From the IMG/VR virus record IMGVR_UViG_3300033182_000774, positions 1-62,006 of that record: a DNA stretch of 62,006 bases; one strand, written 5' to 3'. Numbering within the stretch: the stretch's first letter is position 1; each line of letters opens with the position of its first letter. Shown here piece by piece: positions 44,104-50,926 of the stretch. Both the position numbers and the translations under genes were made by a program. The notes under the pieces are model-generated. The model saw only the letters and a program-made list of their open reading frames with translations, had not been told where the DNA came from and searched no databases. Source of the stretch: a virus.

Positions 44104-44403
44104 TTAATAAACTACTTTGAAAAGTTTCCCATCATATCTATCTCCTGCTAAATGCTGATCGCATAGATCACAAATACAATTGGAGAAGTATGATTGTATT
44201 TCTTCATCATCTGGCTCACTATCTGGTGGACAAAAAACTAATCCTTTTTTAGTTAATTGATCTGCTCCATGTTCTACTCTTTCAATGGTTTCTTCTTCAT
44301 CGTCATGTAGTGCTAAATAGGACATGTCACCAGATACTTGGAATACAAAACAATCACTACAAATGCGTACATCATCATGAAATTTATATGTTGGTATTTT
44401 CAT
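44104..44403 (-). CDS. Acidic Cys-rich protein, 99 residues
   Basis: The product has CSDCFVF near the N-terminus and CICDLCDQH near the C-terminus, consistent with a split zinc site, and a very acidic middle. No family recognised. AGGAT lies before the ATG. Confidence 0.6.
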   Translation of the reverse strand: MKIPTYKFHDDVRICSDCFVFQVSGDMSYLALHDDEEETIERVEHGADQLTKKGLVFCPPDSEPDDEEIQSYFSNCICDLCDQHLAGDRYDGKLFKVVY

Positions 44404-44407
44404 ATTG

Positions 44408-44578
44408 TTATCCTAATTGAGATTGAACCGATTCAAGAATGTCTTCTGGTACACCAGCCAGCCATCCGATTAATAAAATATTTTGTCTTTCTTTCTCATA
44501 TTCCATTTCAATATAATGAAGTTCTTTTGCTTCATATTCACCTATAGTTTCATCCCAACATCTTTCTCTAAATTTCAT
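44408..44578 (-). CDS. 56-residue small protein
   Basis: The product is acidic and helical at the N-terminus and ends LLIGWLAGVPEDILESVQSQLG, a hydrophobic helix that is probably not a full membrane span. The leader TTAACTTGGAGTATTAA precedes the ATG and the stop lies 4 bases before the next gene. It overlaps the upstream UDG-like gene by 4 bases. Confidence 0.6.
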   Translation of the reverse strand: MKFRERCWDETIGEYEAKELHYIEMEYEKERQNILLIGWLAGVPEDILESVQSQLG

Positions 44579-44934
44579 TTAATACTCCAAGTTAATGTTT
44601 GCGACATTACAGTTTTAATATGGTCAGCGTATCTGTCTTTCCTTCTGATCTTTCCTCTGGATGCAGGATGAACACATGGAATGAAACTAATGCCCATATC
44701 AGTTAATGCTTTTTGTACTTTCTTGCCCATTGCAATGATGGGCATTTGGTTAACAAAGGAAGGAATTAATTCTGGAGTTTCAAATACATTCAAGAATGTA
44801 TAGTCTGATGGTTCGTAACCATTGGTCCGTAATGCATCAAACAATTGCTTTCCAGCCAATCGACCATCTTCCCATCTAACATTCATCTCAATGGCTTTTT
44901 GAGATCTTTCCTCACCAACAAATAATGCTTTGTA
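44575..44934 (-). CDS. Uracil-DNA-glycosylase-superfamily-like protein
   Basis: The 119-residue product starts at the ATG at 44934 behind AACTAACATGGAG. It has LFVGEERSQKA in place of the UDG motif A, DGRLAGKQLFDAL, a beta strand with LNVFE, then IIAMGKKVQKAL and a terminal CVHPASRGKIRRK resembling the His-Pro motif of the UDG superfamily. It is shorter than classical UDGs. It may remove uracil or another base, or bind DNA without catalysis. Confidence 0.6.
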   Translation of the reverse strand, partial: YKALFVGEERSQKAIEMNVRWEDGRLAGKQLFDALRTNGYEPSDYTFLNVFETPELIPSFVNQMPIIAMGKKVQKALTDMGISFIPCVHPASRGKIRRKDRYADHIKTVMSQTLTWSIK

Positions 44935-44950
44935 CATAGAATTCTCCATG

Positions 44951-45013
44951 TTAGTTATTGACAACAAAACTATCGTTTACTTTCCAAAGGATTGGTGGAT
45001 TGAATTTATACAT
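44951..45013 (-). pseudogene. Chimeric gene remnant (20 codons)
   Basis: This ORF starts with the same 15 residues as the 72-residue gene (MYKFNPPILWKVNDS) and ends FVVNN, the exact C-terminus of the Gp88-like protein at 45367. The two donor segments abut at base 44970. It is a fossil of recombination between the genes, retaining a leader and start codon, and may still be translated as a micro-peptide. Confidence 0.7.
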
Positions 45014-45032
45014 AAATACTCCAAGTTGATTG
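44970..45032 (-). repeat. 63-bp direct repeat, copy B
   Basis: Identical to 44041-44103. It abuts at 44970 a 16-bp segment (44955-44970) identical to 45371-45386 at the 3' end of the Gp88-like gene. Confidence 0.9.
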
Positions 45033-45033
45033 G

Positions 45034-45345
45034 TTAAGTTAAGTATGCAACAACATCATATGGATATTGTTTTTTCCCATCAGATTTATACCAAGACATT
45101 GATAATTGATACTTGCAGAATTCATCAATATTGATTGGTGCTATTTGGAAAATGGCATTACCTTCCCTACCACAAAGTAAACATTCCAAATTGGTGAGAT
45201 CTTCATTGACTAATCGGTAGCCATACAATTTAAGGATGGTATCAATCTCACTGATTGGGATATCTTTAAACCATCCACCATTACCAATTGAAGACATTAA
45301 ACTATTAATAGCTTTACCAATTTTGTTTCTTTCTTTTGCTTTCAT
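45034..45345 (-). CDS. Unknown protein, 103 residues
   Basis: Basic helical N-terminus, a central CLLCGREG cysteine pair and a Tyr-rich C-terminus. Preceded by the leader CAATTTGGAGTTTTAA. No recognised family. Confidence 0.6.
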   Translation of the reverse strand: MKAKERNKIGKAINSLMSSIGNGGWFKDIPISEIDTILKLYGYRLVNEDLTNLECLLCGREGNAIFQIAPINIDEFCKYQLSMSWYKSDGKKQYPYDVVAYLT

Positions 45346-45366
45346 TTAAAACTCCAAATTGATTGA

Positions 45367-46104
45367 TTAATTATTGACAACAAAACCAGACACATCCTGC
45401 TTTGCTTTACCTTTTGCTACTAGACCAACAATGGATGATCTAACATCAGTAAAACGTAAATCATGCTTGTCACCATTAATGACAGGCATGTCTTGCCAAG
45501 ATGGATTTAAATCAGAAGAGAAAACAACAGCGACATTTCCACCTAATGAAACTATTTTTTTAATGTCGTTAATGTCCGTAGTTTCATCTCTGGAAAATGT
45601 GAGATGGTAGTTTACTGGTAGTTCGTCATTGACAAACTTGAACATCCTACGTTTATTCTTTGTATAATCGTAGAAGGTAACATTGGGATTGTTAGTAATG
45701 ATGGATTCATTACTGTTTGGGAGTTTAATATTCTCCCATGGAATATCTGAGGAACCATTAAGCCTAACTGCTGGCTTTAAACCTTTCTTTTTGCACTTCT
45801 TTACAAATGCTTTTATCTCATCATCTAGTTGATTTAAAAATGCTTCACGTTGATTGACAAAGAATAAGGTTTTTTTAATCCTTGCGTCCTTAATACTTTG
45901 CTGATGCCAGACTCTGCCAGCAAACTCACCTAAACAGGCATTTCGACAACCATCAGAAGCATGTCCACAAAGATTTGCACCACCATGAGGAACAGAAATA
46001 TCGGAAGGAGATAAATAAATAATTGCAGTTAAATACTCACCTAAGGCATCAGATTTTGATGTCTTTGCATTGTTGTCTACACCAAGGATTTTTTGCTGTG
46101 CCAT
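45367..46104 (-). CDS. Gp88-like phage protein
   Basis: The 245-residue product matches the phage Gp88 pattern: NNAKTSKSDALGEY, then LCGHASDGCRNACLGEFAGR with three cysteines, AR-IKKTLFFVNQREAFLNQL, VRLNGSSDIPWE and LPVNYHLTFSRDE. The family is widespread in phages and of unknown function; the Cys cluster suggests a metal or Fe-S site. It is the first gene of the accessory operon, divergent from the regulator at 46245. Confidence 0.8.
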   Translation of the reverse strand: MAQQKILGVDNNAKTSKSDALGEYLTAIIYLSPSDISVPHGGANLCGHASDGCRNACLGEFAGRVWHQQSIKDARIKKTLFFVNQREAFLNQLDDEIKAFVKKCKKKGLKPAVRLNGSSDIPWENIKLPNSNESIITNNPNVTFYDYTKNKRRMFKFVNDELPVNYHLTFSRDETTDINDIKKIVSLGGNVAVVFSSDLNPSWQDMPVINGDKHDLRFTDVRSSIVGLVAKGKAKQDVSGFVVNN

Positions 46105-46244
46105 ATATTACCTTTAAATGGATGATCTAGGACTATGCTGGCTGAATTGCCAGAATTGCCTTAGAATCAGTCAAAAAATGAAAAATAAAAAACAAGATAG
46201 CGTTTTATTCTCCTAAAATCTAGGCATAATTTAATTAATTTCAT
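46105..46244. promoter_or_regulatory. Divergent control region with direct repeat
   Basis: A 140-bp gap between the minus-strand accessory operon and the plus-strand regulator. GAATTGCC occurs twice in tandem (46144-46151 and 46153-46160), a plausible operator. A CATAAT (46225-46230) could be the -10 of the rightward promoter; no good -35 was seen. Confidence 0.45.
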
Positions 46245-46811
46245 ATGTGGTTGAAATCTTTAGCGAAAAAACAGCTGATCTTGCCTAAAGAATGGGCAAA
46301 AAAGGTAGGAATATCTGAAACTACAGCGAAATCTTGGTTATTGGCTGGATCTGTCCCAAGGCCCAATCATTGGCCTAAGATTGCCAAGTATCTTGGAATG
46401 TCATTCAATGAAGTTTCATTTAACTTCATGAACCAATTGGAAGAAGAGAATAGAATCAAAGAATGTATTGTTTGTGATGAGATGATAATCTTATGGCAAC
46501 CACATATAAAACTCTGCAATTCTAAATCATGCAGAATGCAATATGATAGAGACAGGAAAAGACATGCTAGGATGATGAATAGACCATCGAACTATAAGCC
46601 AAACAAACGTAGGTTTTTGGGCAATGTAAGCAACCTAGATGTTAATAGTATGTCTTCGAAAGTAAATAGAGAAACGATTAACCATGCAACGGCAGAGTAT
46701 TTAGCTAATGGAGGAAAGATCACTAAATTAGATGATGGAATCGCTGATGGATCAGATCAGTTTAGTCTTGAAATGATGGATGCAGGAATAGAATTAATTG
46801 AGATGGATTGA
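46245..46811 (+). CDS. HTH plus zinc-finger regulator
   Basis: The 188-residue product has an N-terminal helix-turn-helix-like segment (LPKEWAKKVGISETTAKSWLLAGSV cut across about residues 13-37) resembling small Cro/MerR-like domains. A Cys4 segment follows (CIVCDEM ... CNSKSCRMQYDRDRKRHA), similar to the tails of some phage regulators. It is divergent from the accessory operon and 3 bases before the small terminase gene, so it may control the switch to late transcription. Confidence 0.65.
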   Translation: MWLKSLAKKQLILPKEWAKKVGISETTAKSWLLAGSVPRPNHWPKIAKYLGMSFNEVSFNFMNQLEEENRIKECIVCDEMIILWQPHIKLCNSKSCRMQYDRDRKRHARMMNRPSNYKPNKRRFLGNVSNLDVNSMSSKVNRETINHATAEYLANGGKITKLDDGIADGSDQFSLEMMDAGIELIEMD

Positions 46812-46814
46812 TTA

Positions 46815-47270
46815 ATGGCAGGACAAAAGAAAAACGACAATGGATTAACAGTAAAACAGAATGTATTTGCTTGTAGATATGCTGAAACAGGAAATGGGAA
46901 ACAATCTGCCATCGATGCTGGTTATTCATCAAATGGTGCTGATGTTACTGCTGTTAGATTATTAGCCAATAATAGTGTAAAGAGAGAAGTTGATAGACAA
47001 ATAAAATATTTGGCAGATGCATCCACATGGACAGCACAAAGAGTGCTTGCAGAATTAGGTGATCTTTATTTGCAAGCAAAAGCAGAGAATGCACATGGTC
47101 CAGCCAAAGACATTCTGAAGTTATTAGGACAGCATAATGGTATGTTTAAAGAGCAGAAATCAATTGAACATACGCATACCATGCAGTTTGAACGAATGCT
47201 GGAAGATAGCAGGAAAACTAAAGATATTACGCCAAGCATTCCTGCAATTGCAATGAATGAATCAACATAG
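46815..47270 (+). CDS. terS: Terminase small subunit
   Basis: The 151-residue product has the small-terminase pattern: LTVKQNVFACRYAETGNGKQSAIDAGYS (helix-turn-helix), AVRLLANNSVKREVDRQI and a C-terminal coiled helix. It recognises the packaging site and loads the large subunit. The large subunit lies downstream at 48884, separated by the hydrolase and small genes. Confidence 0.85.
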   Translation: MAGQKKNDNGLTVKQNVFACRYAETGNGKQSAIDAGYSSNGADVTAVRLLANNSVKREVDRQIKYLADASTWTAQRVLAELGDLYLQAKAENAHGPAKDILKLLGQHNGMFKEQKSIEHTHTMQFERMLEDSRKTKDITPSIPAIAMNEST

Positions 47271-47364
47271 TTGTAACAATATCTGAAGATTGTGTAACAA
47301 ATGGAGGAAAGTATGCTTCAAACTTATCATCATTTGTCATCGATTTTAAACGGCATAGACCCAC

Positions 47365-47425
47365 CTGGCGAGCCCAAAACTAAACGCCAGCAGCGATTAA
47401 CCCCCCGGGGGGCGGACGGCCCCCC
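47365..47425. promoter_or_regulatory. GC hairpins after small terminase gene
   Basis: The gap 47271-47498 has no gene. CTGGCG/CGCCAG form a stem (47365-47390). CCCCCC-GGGGGG (47401-47412) is a perfect palindrome whose right half can instead pair with GCCCCCC at 47419-47425. Two mutually exclusive stems suit an attenuator, or a packaging (cos/pac) site given the neighbouring gene. No T tract follows. Confidence 0.45.
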
Positions 47426-47498
47426 TACCCTATATTACATAAAGTAGTTAGAGGCATTTATGCCCAACCCCCTCTAGAAACAGCCCAAAAAACACAAT

Positions 47499-48023
47499 AT
47501 GCGAACCACAGTGGGGCTTTGCGCCCTATTGTTGTCCCTTGCTGGGATAACTACACCCTTCAGTCAGGCCAGCGCACCAGTAAACACCCTCCGCTTGGAG
47601 TATCGCCTGCCTCCCGCAGCCAGAATCCCCGATGAAGTGGAGTGTCTGGCCAAGAATATCTACTTTGAGGCTCGCTCAGAGCCGAATCGAGGAAAAATCG
47701 GTGTGGCATTGGTCACCCTAAACCGCGTAAAAAGCCCCAAATTCCCTTCCACAGTGTGCGCAGTGGTCTATCAACCCTCCAACATCCCCCGCAAACGTAA
47801 TTTATGTCAATTTTCATGGTTCTGTGACGGGAAAAGTGACGTAATTCGGAACAAAGCGCGTTATAATGAGTGCGTGAAAATAGCAAAACACATATTAAGC
47901 TATCGTCGCAAAGATATTACGAAGGGGGCCACCCATTATCATGCAGATTATGTTCGTCCATGGTGGGCAAAAAAGTTGGAGAAAACAGTGAAGATTGGGA
48001 ATCACATATTCTACAGAATGTAA
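47499..48023 (+). CDS. SleB-type cell wall hydrolase with signal peptide
   Basis: The 174-residue product has an N-terminal hydrophobic signal (residues 4-25, ending SQASA) and a hydrolase_2/SleB domain: LAKNIYFEARSEPNRGKIGVALVTLNRV with Glu57 as candidate catalytic residue, then LCQFSWFCDG and THYHADYVRPWW. The family cleaves peptidoglycan glycan strands. A secreted or signal-anchored endolysin, or a virion-loaded one, fits; a second lytic enzyme is the M15 peptidase at 5254. Confidence 0.85.
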   Translation: MRTTVGLCALLLSLAGITTPFSQASAPVNTLRLEYRLPPAARIPDEVECLAKNIYFEARSEPNRGKIGVALVTLNRVKSPKFPSTVCAVVYQPSNIPRKRNLCQFSWFCDGKSDVIRNKARYNECVKIAKHILSYRRKDITKGATHYHADYVRPWWAKKLEKTVKIGNHIFYRM

Positions 48024-48059
48024 TGATTAAAAAGTCACTAAAACAGAAGGAGCAATGGG

Positions 48060-48329
48060 ATGGCTACCACAGAGATGTTAAGGAGAAAGATGAAAAAGAA
48101 AGAATGGAACAAAATACAAGAAAGCATATCCAGCCAGGAGCCGATGACAGAGTCGCAGGGATTTGAAAATGTCCAAATAGAGATGACTGATGAAATGTTT
48201 ATGTCTTTGGCGTTAGAAGCACATAACAAAGACATGAAACTCAATGATTTTCTTGTATCTTTGCTAGAAGGGATTATCAAAGAGGAAGGATATAATCTTG
48301 AAGTCAAAAAGGTAGTGAATGATGGCTGA
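48060..48329 (+). CDS. Unknown small protein, 89 residues
   Basis: Lys-rich N-terminus, then an acidic helical core (IEMTDEMFMSLALEAHNKDMKLNDFLVSLL) resembling ribbon-helix-helix-type or Arc-like small regulators. AGAAGGAG lies 7 bases before the ATG. Function unknown. Confidence 0.6.
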   Translation: MATTEMLRRKMKKKEWNKIQESISSQEPMTESQGFENVQIEMTDEMFMSLALEAHNKDMKLNDFLVSLLEGIIKEEGYNLEVKKVVNDG

Positions 48330-48690
48330 TTATAATCAAGACCAAACAAAAAGGACTGAAAAAATGGCCCGTGAAATTGCAATTGGACAACAAAGGCTTA
48401 ATGAACAAAATCCTCAGTACGATCCTGATTTAAGGTACGACGATGTTTTAAAATGGGCGGATAATGTCAACCACCCAGCGCACTATACGAAGGGGAGTAT
48501 TGAGTGCTTGGATGCAATCAAAGCATCGATGTCAAAAGAGCAGTACAGTGGTTATCTCAAGGGTGCAATTTTGAAATACATTTGGAGAATGGACTACAAG
48601 GGTAAGGCTGTAGAGGATTTAAAGAAGGCCGCTTTTTATTTAGAGCGATTAATTAAGGAAAGGGTGATGGAATGTTCGACGCAATCCTAA
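48319..48690 (+). CDS. DUF3310 protein
   Basis: The 123-residue product carries the DUF3310 signature NHPAHYTKGSIECLDAIKA ... KGAILKYIWRMDYKGKAVEDLKKAAFYLERL. The family is frequent in phages, sometimes called a nucleotide-kinase-like protein without firm proof. A second ATG follows at 48322. It overlaps the upstream gene by 11 bases. Confidence 0.8.
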   Translation: MMADYNQDQTKRTEKMAREIAIGQQRLNEQNPQYDPDLRYDDVLKWADNVNHPAHYTKGSIECLDAIKASMSKEQYSGYLKGAILKYIWRMDYKGKAVEDLKKAAFYLERLIKERVMECSTQS

Positions 48691-48749
48691 TCGGCATAGC
48701 AATGTTTTTTACATGCCTGTACTACTTTCTAGTGCTTTGGCATTTATAG
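48672..48749 (+). CDS. 25-residue membrane micro-protein
   Basis: MFDAILIGIAMFF is followed by an aromatic hydrophobic stretch, giving one membrane span. It overlaps the DUF3310 stop by 19 bases and ends immediately before the next ATG (TAGATG). Two membrane ORFs in series just after a hydrolase gene suggest lysis accessory or inhibitor functions. Confidence 0.5.
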   Translation: MFDAILIGIAMFFTCLYYFLVLWHL

Positions 48750-48884
48750 ATGTTTGATCTAAAAACGATACTATTACTGTCATTTTTTGCCTTGGGTTTA
48801 GTCACAATGCTTGCCCACCGGGAGATGACGAAGCCTAAGAAGCCACCGCGGGTGGAGTACAAGTTCATGAACCTCAATATTTAA
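48750..48884 (+). CDS. 44-residue single-span membrane protein
   Basis: The N-terminus (LKTILLLSFFALGLVTML) forms one membrane span and the tail is basic and Pro-rich. It starts directly after the previous stop and its TAA overlaps the ATG of the large terminase gene. Spanin-like or holin-accessory roles are possible. Confidence 0.6.
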   Translation: MFDLKTILLLSFFALGLVTMLAHREMTKPKKPPRVEYKFMNLNI

Positions 48885-50665
48885 TGGCCCAGTACACTCA
48901 GGAAGACCTCAAGAGGCTGGTCCTGCGCCTTCAGGAAGATCCGCTTTTCTATTTTGAACACTGTCTGAAGATTCAGGAGTTTGGAAGCGGTGAGCTCGTC
49001 CCTTTTAAGTTGAATGAAGTGCAGATGATCCTGCACCACATGATGCAACGCCAGTTGGAGCGTGAGAACCATGTGCGGATGATCGTGCTGAAGGCTAGGC
49101 GTTTTGGTGTGTCCACTTATGTGCAGGGGCGGTTCTTCAGGCACTCCGCCATGAACAAGAACAAGGTAGTGCAGATCACTACCCACAGTAAGGCGGCCAC
49201 AGACGTGATGTTTGGGATGAGCCGCATATTTGAGCAGAATCTACCTAAAGAATTTAAGCCCCAGCTGAAGTACAGCGGGAAGCGTGAGTTGCATTGGGGG
49301 AGTGAGGAAGGCGGTCTGAACAGCCAGTTTAGTTTATCAACGGTTGGCGGACGTGAGGTTCGCGGTAGCAAGATCGACTATCTTCACTGCTCTGAGGTCG
49401 CATCCTGGGGCGAGGGGGGAGAGGATTACTTGCTTGGGTTGCTGAACTGTGTGGTTCAAGGGTTTTCCACGGAGGCGGTAATCGAAAGTACGGCGCAGGG
49501 TGTTGGAGGGGTTTTTCATGACATGTACTGGGATGCCCACAATGGCGACTCTGGGTGGGAGGCCGTGTTTTTTCCGTGGTATGTGTACAGTGAGTACACC
49601 AAGCCTTTTGAGTCGGAGGAAGAGAAGGAGGAGTTGGAGGCGAGCATAGGCAAGGACCCGCGCTACGGGGGTGAGGAGGAGGCGATGCTTCTTGGCACGG
49701 AAACATCCTATGACATTGGCCTAGATGAACCGCTTACCTTCAAGGTCACCTTAGAGAAGCTGAACTGGAGGCGGTTCTGCATCAGGACCCAGACCCAGAA
49801 TGACCTGAAGAAGTTTGATCAGGAGTTTCCGCATTCGCCACGGAGCGCGTTTGTCAGCACGGGGCGTGGAGTGTTTGATTCGCAGTGTCTGAACGAACAG
49901 GTGTTGGCTTCGCAGAAGCGGATGCGTGAGCGTCCTTCTGAGGGTTTCAGCATACCCGTAAGAACCTGGCGTAAAGGAAGCCAGGAAAAGTATTTTATTG
50001 AGTCCATGGATGACGGGGAGCTACAGGTGTGGGAGCGTCCAGTCGCAAACCGGGAGTACCGCATAGGCGTTGATGTGTCTGAAGGGCTGGAGATAGGCCG
50101 TGACACGGACTGGAGCGTTGCGGTGGTGCTGGATGCGTCGAACTATCAGGAAGTCGCAATGCTCAGGACCAAGATTGATCCTGACTTGTTTGCTTGGCAA
50201 TTAGTCTCATTAGGGAGGTGGTATGGAGGAGTCAGAAATCCCGCACAACTGTTTGTGGAACGGAACAATCACGGACTGGTCACCCTCAAATTTCTTAGCG
50301 AAGTCCACACCTATCCCAATATATACTCAGAGAAAATTCTCGATGAGCGAAGTAGTCGGAGCGCAAGGAAGATTGGTTTTCATACAACAGTCAAAAGCAA
50401 ACCTCTCATCATTGACTACCTACGGGAGCTTATACGGGAGAGGGATATCACTATACATTCCCCCAAACTGCTTGACGAACTCCAAACTTTTGTAAATTTC
50501 CCTAATGGTAAGATGGGGGCGCAATCAGGCTCCCATGATGACTGTGTAATGGCGTTGGCCATTGCGTGTTTCGGTTGCAAAATGTACCCTCCGTCCCCTC
50601 CCCAGGCCCCCCGGGGCTACAGGCGGAAGCCTGTTCTTCAACTCTATAATCCCAGCGCATTATGA
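48884..50665 (+). CDS. terL: Terminase large subunit
   Basis: The 593-residue product has an N-terminal ATPase domain with a Walker A-like KARRFGVST (about 67-75) and a Walker B-like region near KIDYLHCSEVASWG. The C-terminal RNase H-like nuclease shows GVDVSEGLEIGRDTDW (first acidic site) and GSHDDCVMALA (last acidic site). It translocates DNA into the prohead and cuts it. It is followed with a 4-base overlap by a small gene and then the portal. Confidence 0.93.
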   Translation: MAQYTQEDLKRLVLRLQEDPLFYFEHCLKIQEFGSGELVPFKLNEVQMILHHMMQRQLERENHVRMIVLKARRFGVSTYVQGRFFRHSAMNKNKVVQITTHSKAATDVMFGMSRIFEQNLPKEFKPQLKYSGKRELHWGSEEGGLNSQFSLSTVGGREVRGSKIDYLHCSEVASWGEGGEDYLLGLLNCVVQGFSTEAVIESTAQGVGGVFHDMYWDAHNGDSGWEAVFFPWYVYSEYTKPFESEEEKEELEASIGKDPRYGGEEEAMLLGTETSYDIGLDEPLTFKVTLEKLNWRRFCIRTQTQNDLKKFDQEFPHSPRSAFVSTGRGVFDSQCLNEQVLASQKRMRERPSEGFSIPVRTWRKGSQEKYFIESMDDGELQVWERPVANREYRIGVDVSEGLEIGRDTDWSVAVVLDASNYQEVAMLRTKIDPDLFAWQLVSLGRWYGGVRNPAQLFVERNNHGLVTLKFLSEVHTYPNIYSEKILDERSSRSARKIGFHTTVKSKPLIIDYLRELIRERDITIHSPKLLDELQTFVNFPNGKMGAQSGSHDDCVMALAIACFGCKMYPPSPPQAPRGYRRKPVLQLYNPSAL

Positions 50666-50874
50666 AGGATAACGTAATACACGCAGATTTTAGTTCTGAT
50701 CAGGAGGCGTTTGTTTCAGACATGGAGGACGCGGTCAACGGGATGGTTGATGTGATCTACGACTATTATGATGAGGAGATTGCCTGTGAACTGGCTAGGG
50801 GCATAGGCGAAGCGTTGACTCAGGTTGCAGAGAAGATCAACGATAATTTAGGTAAGAAGCAAGTTTCTGATTGA
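50662..50874 (+). CDS. Small acidic protein
   Basis: A 70-residue acidic helical product overlapping the terminase stop by 4 bases. It has no recognised motif. Small proteins here in related phages are sometimes portal or terminase accessories. Confidence 0.6.
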   Translation: MKDNVIHADFSSDQEAFVSDMEDAVNGMVDVIYDYYDEEIACELARGIGEALTQVAEKINDNLGKKQVSD

Positions 50875-50900
50875 AAATGTAGCCAGGGACGTTTCTTTTG

Positions 50901-50926
50901 TCGCCTGTAACACCACAAACAGGCGA
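50901..50926 (+). promoter_or_regulatory. Hairpin covering the portal start
   Basis: TCGCCTGT (50901-50908) and ACAGGCGA (50919-50926) form a perfect 8-bp stem whose last base is the A of the portal ATG. No Shine-Dalgarno is visible outside the stem. This could restrict or time portal translation. Confidence 0.5.
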
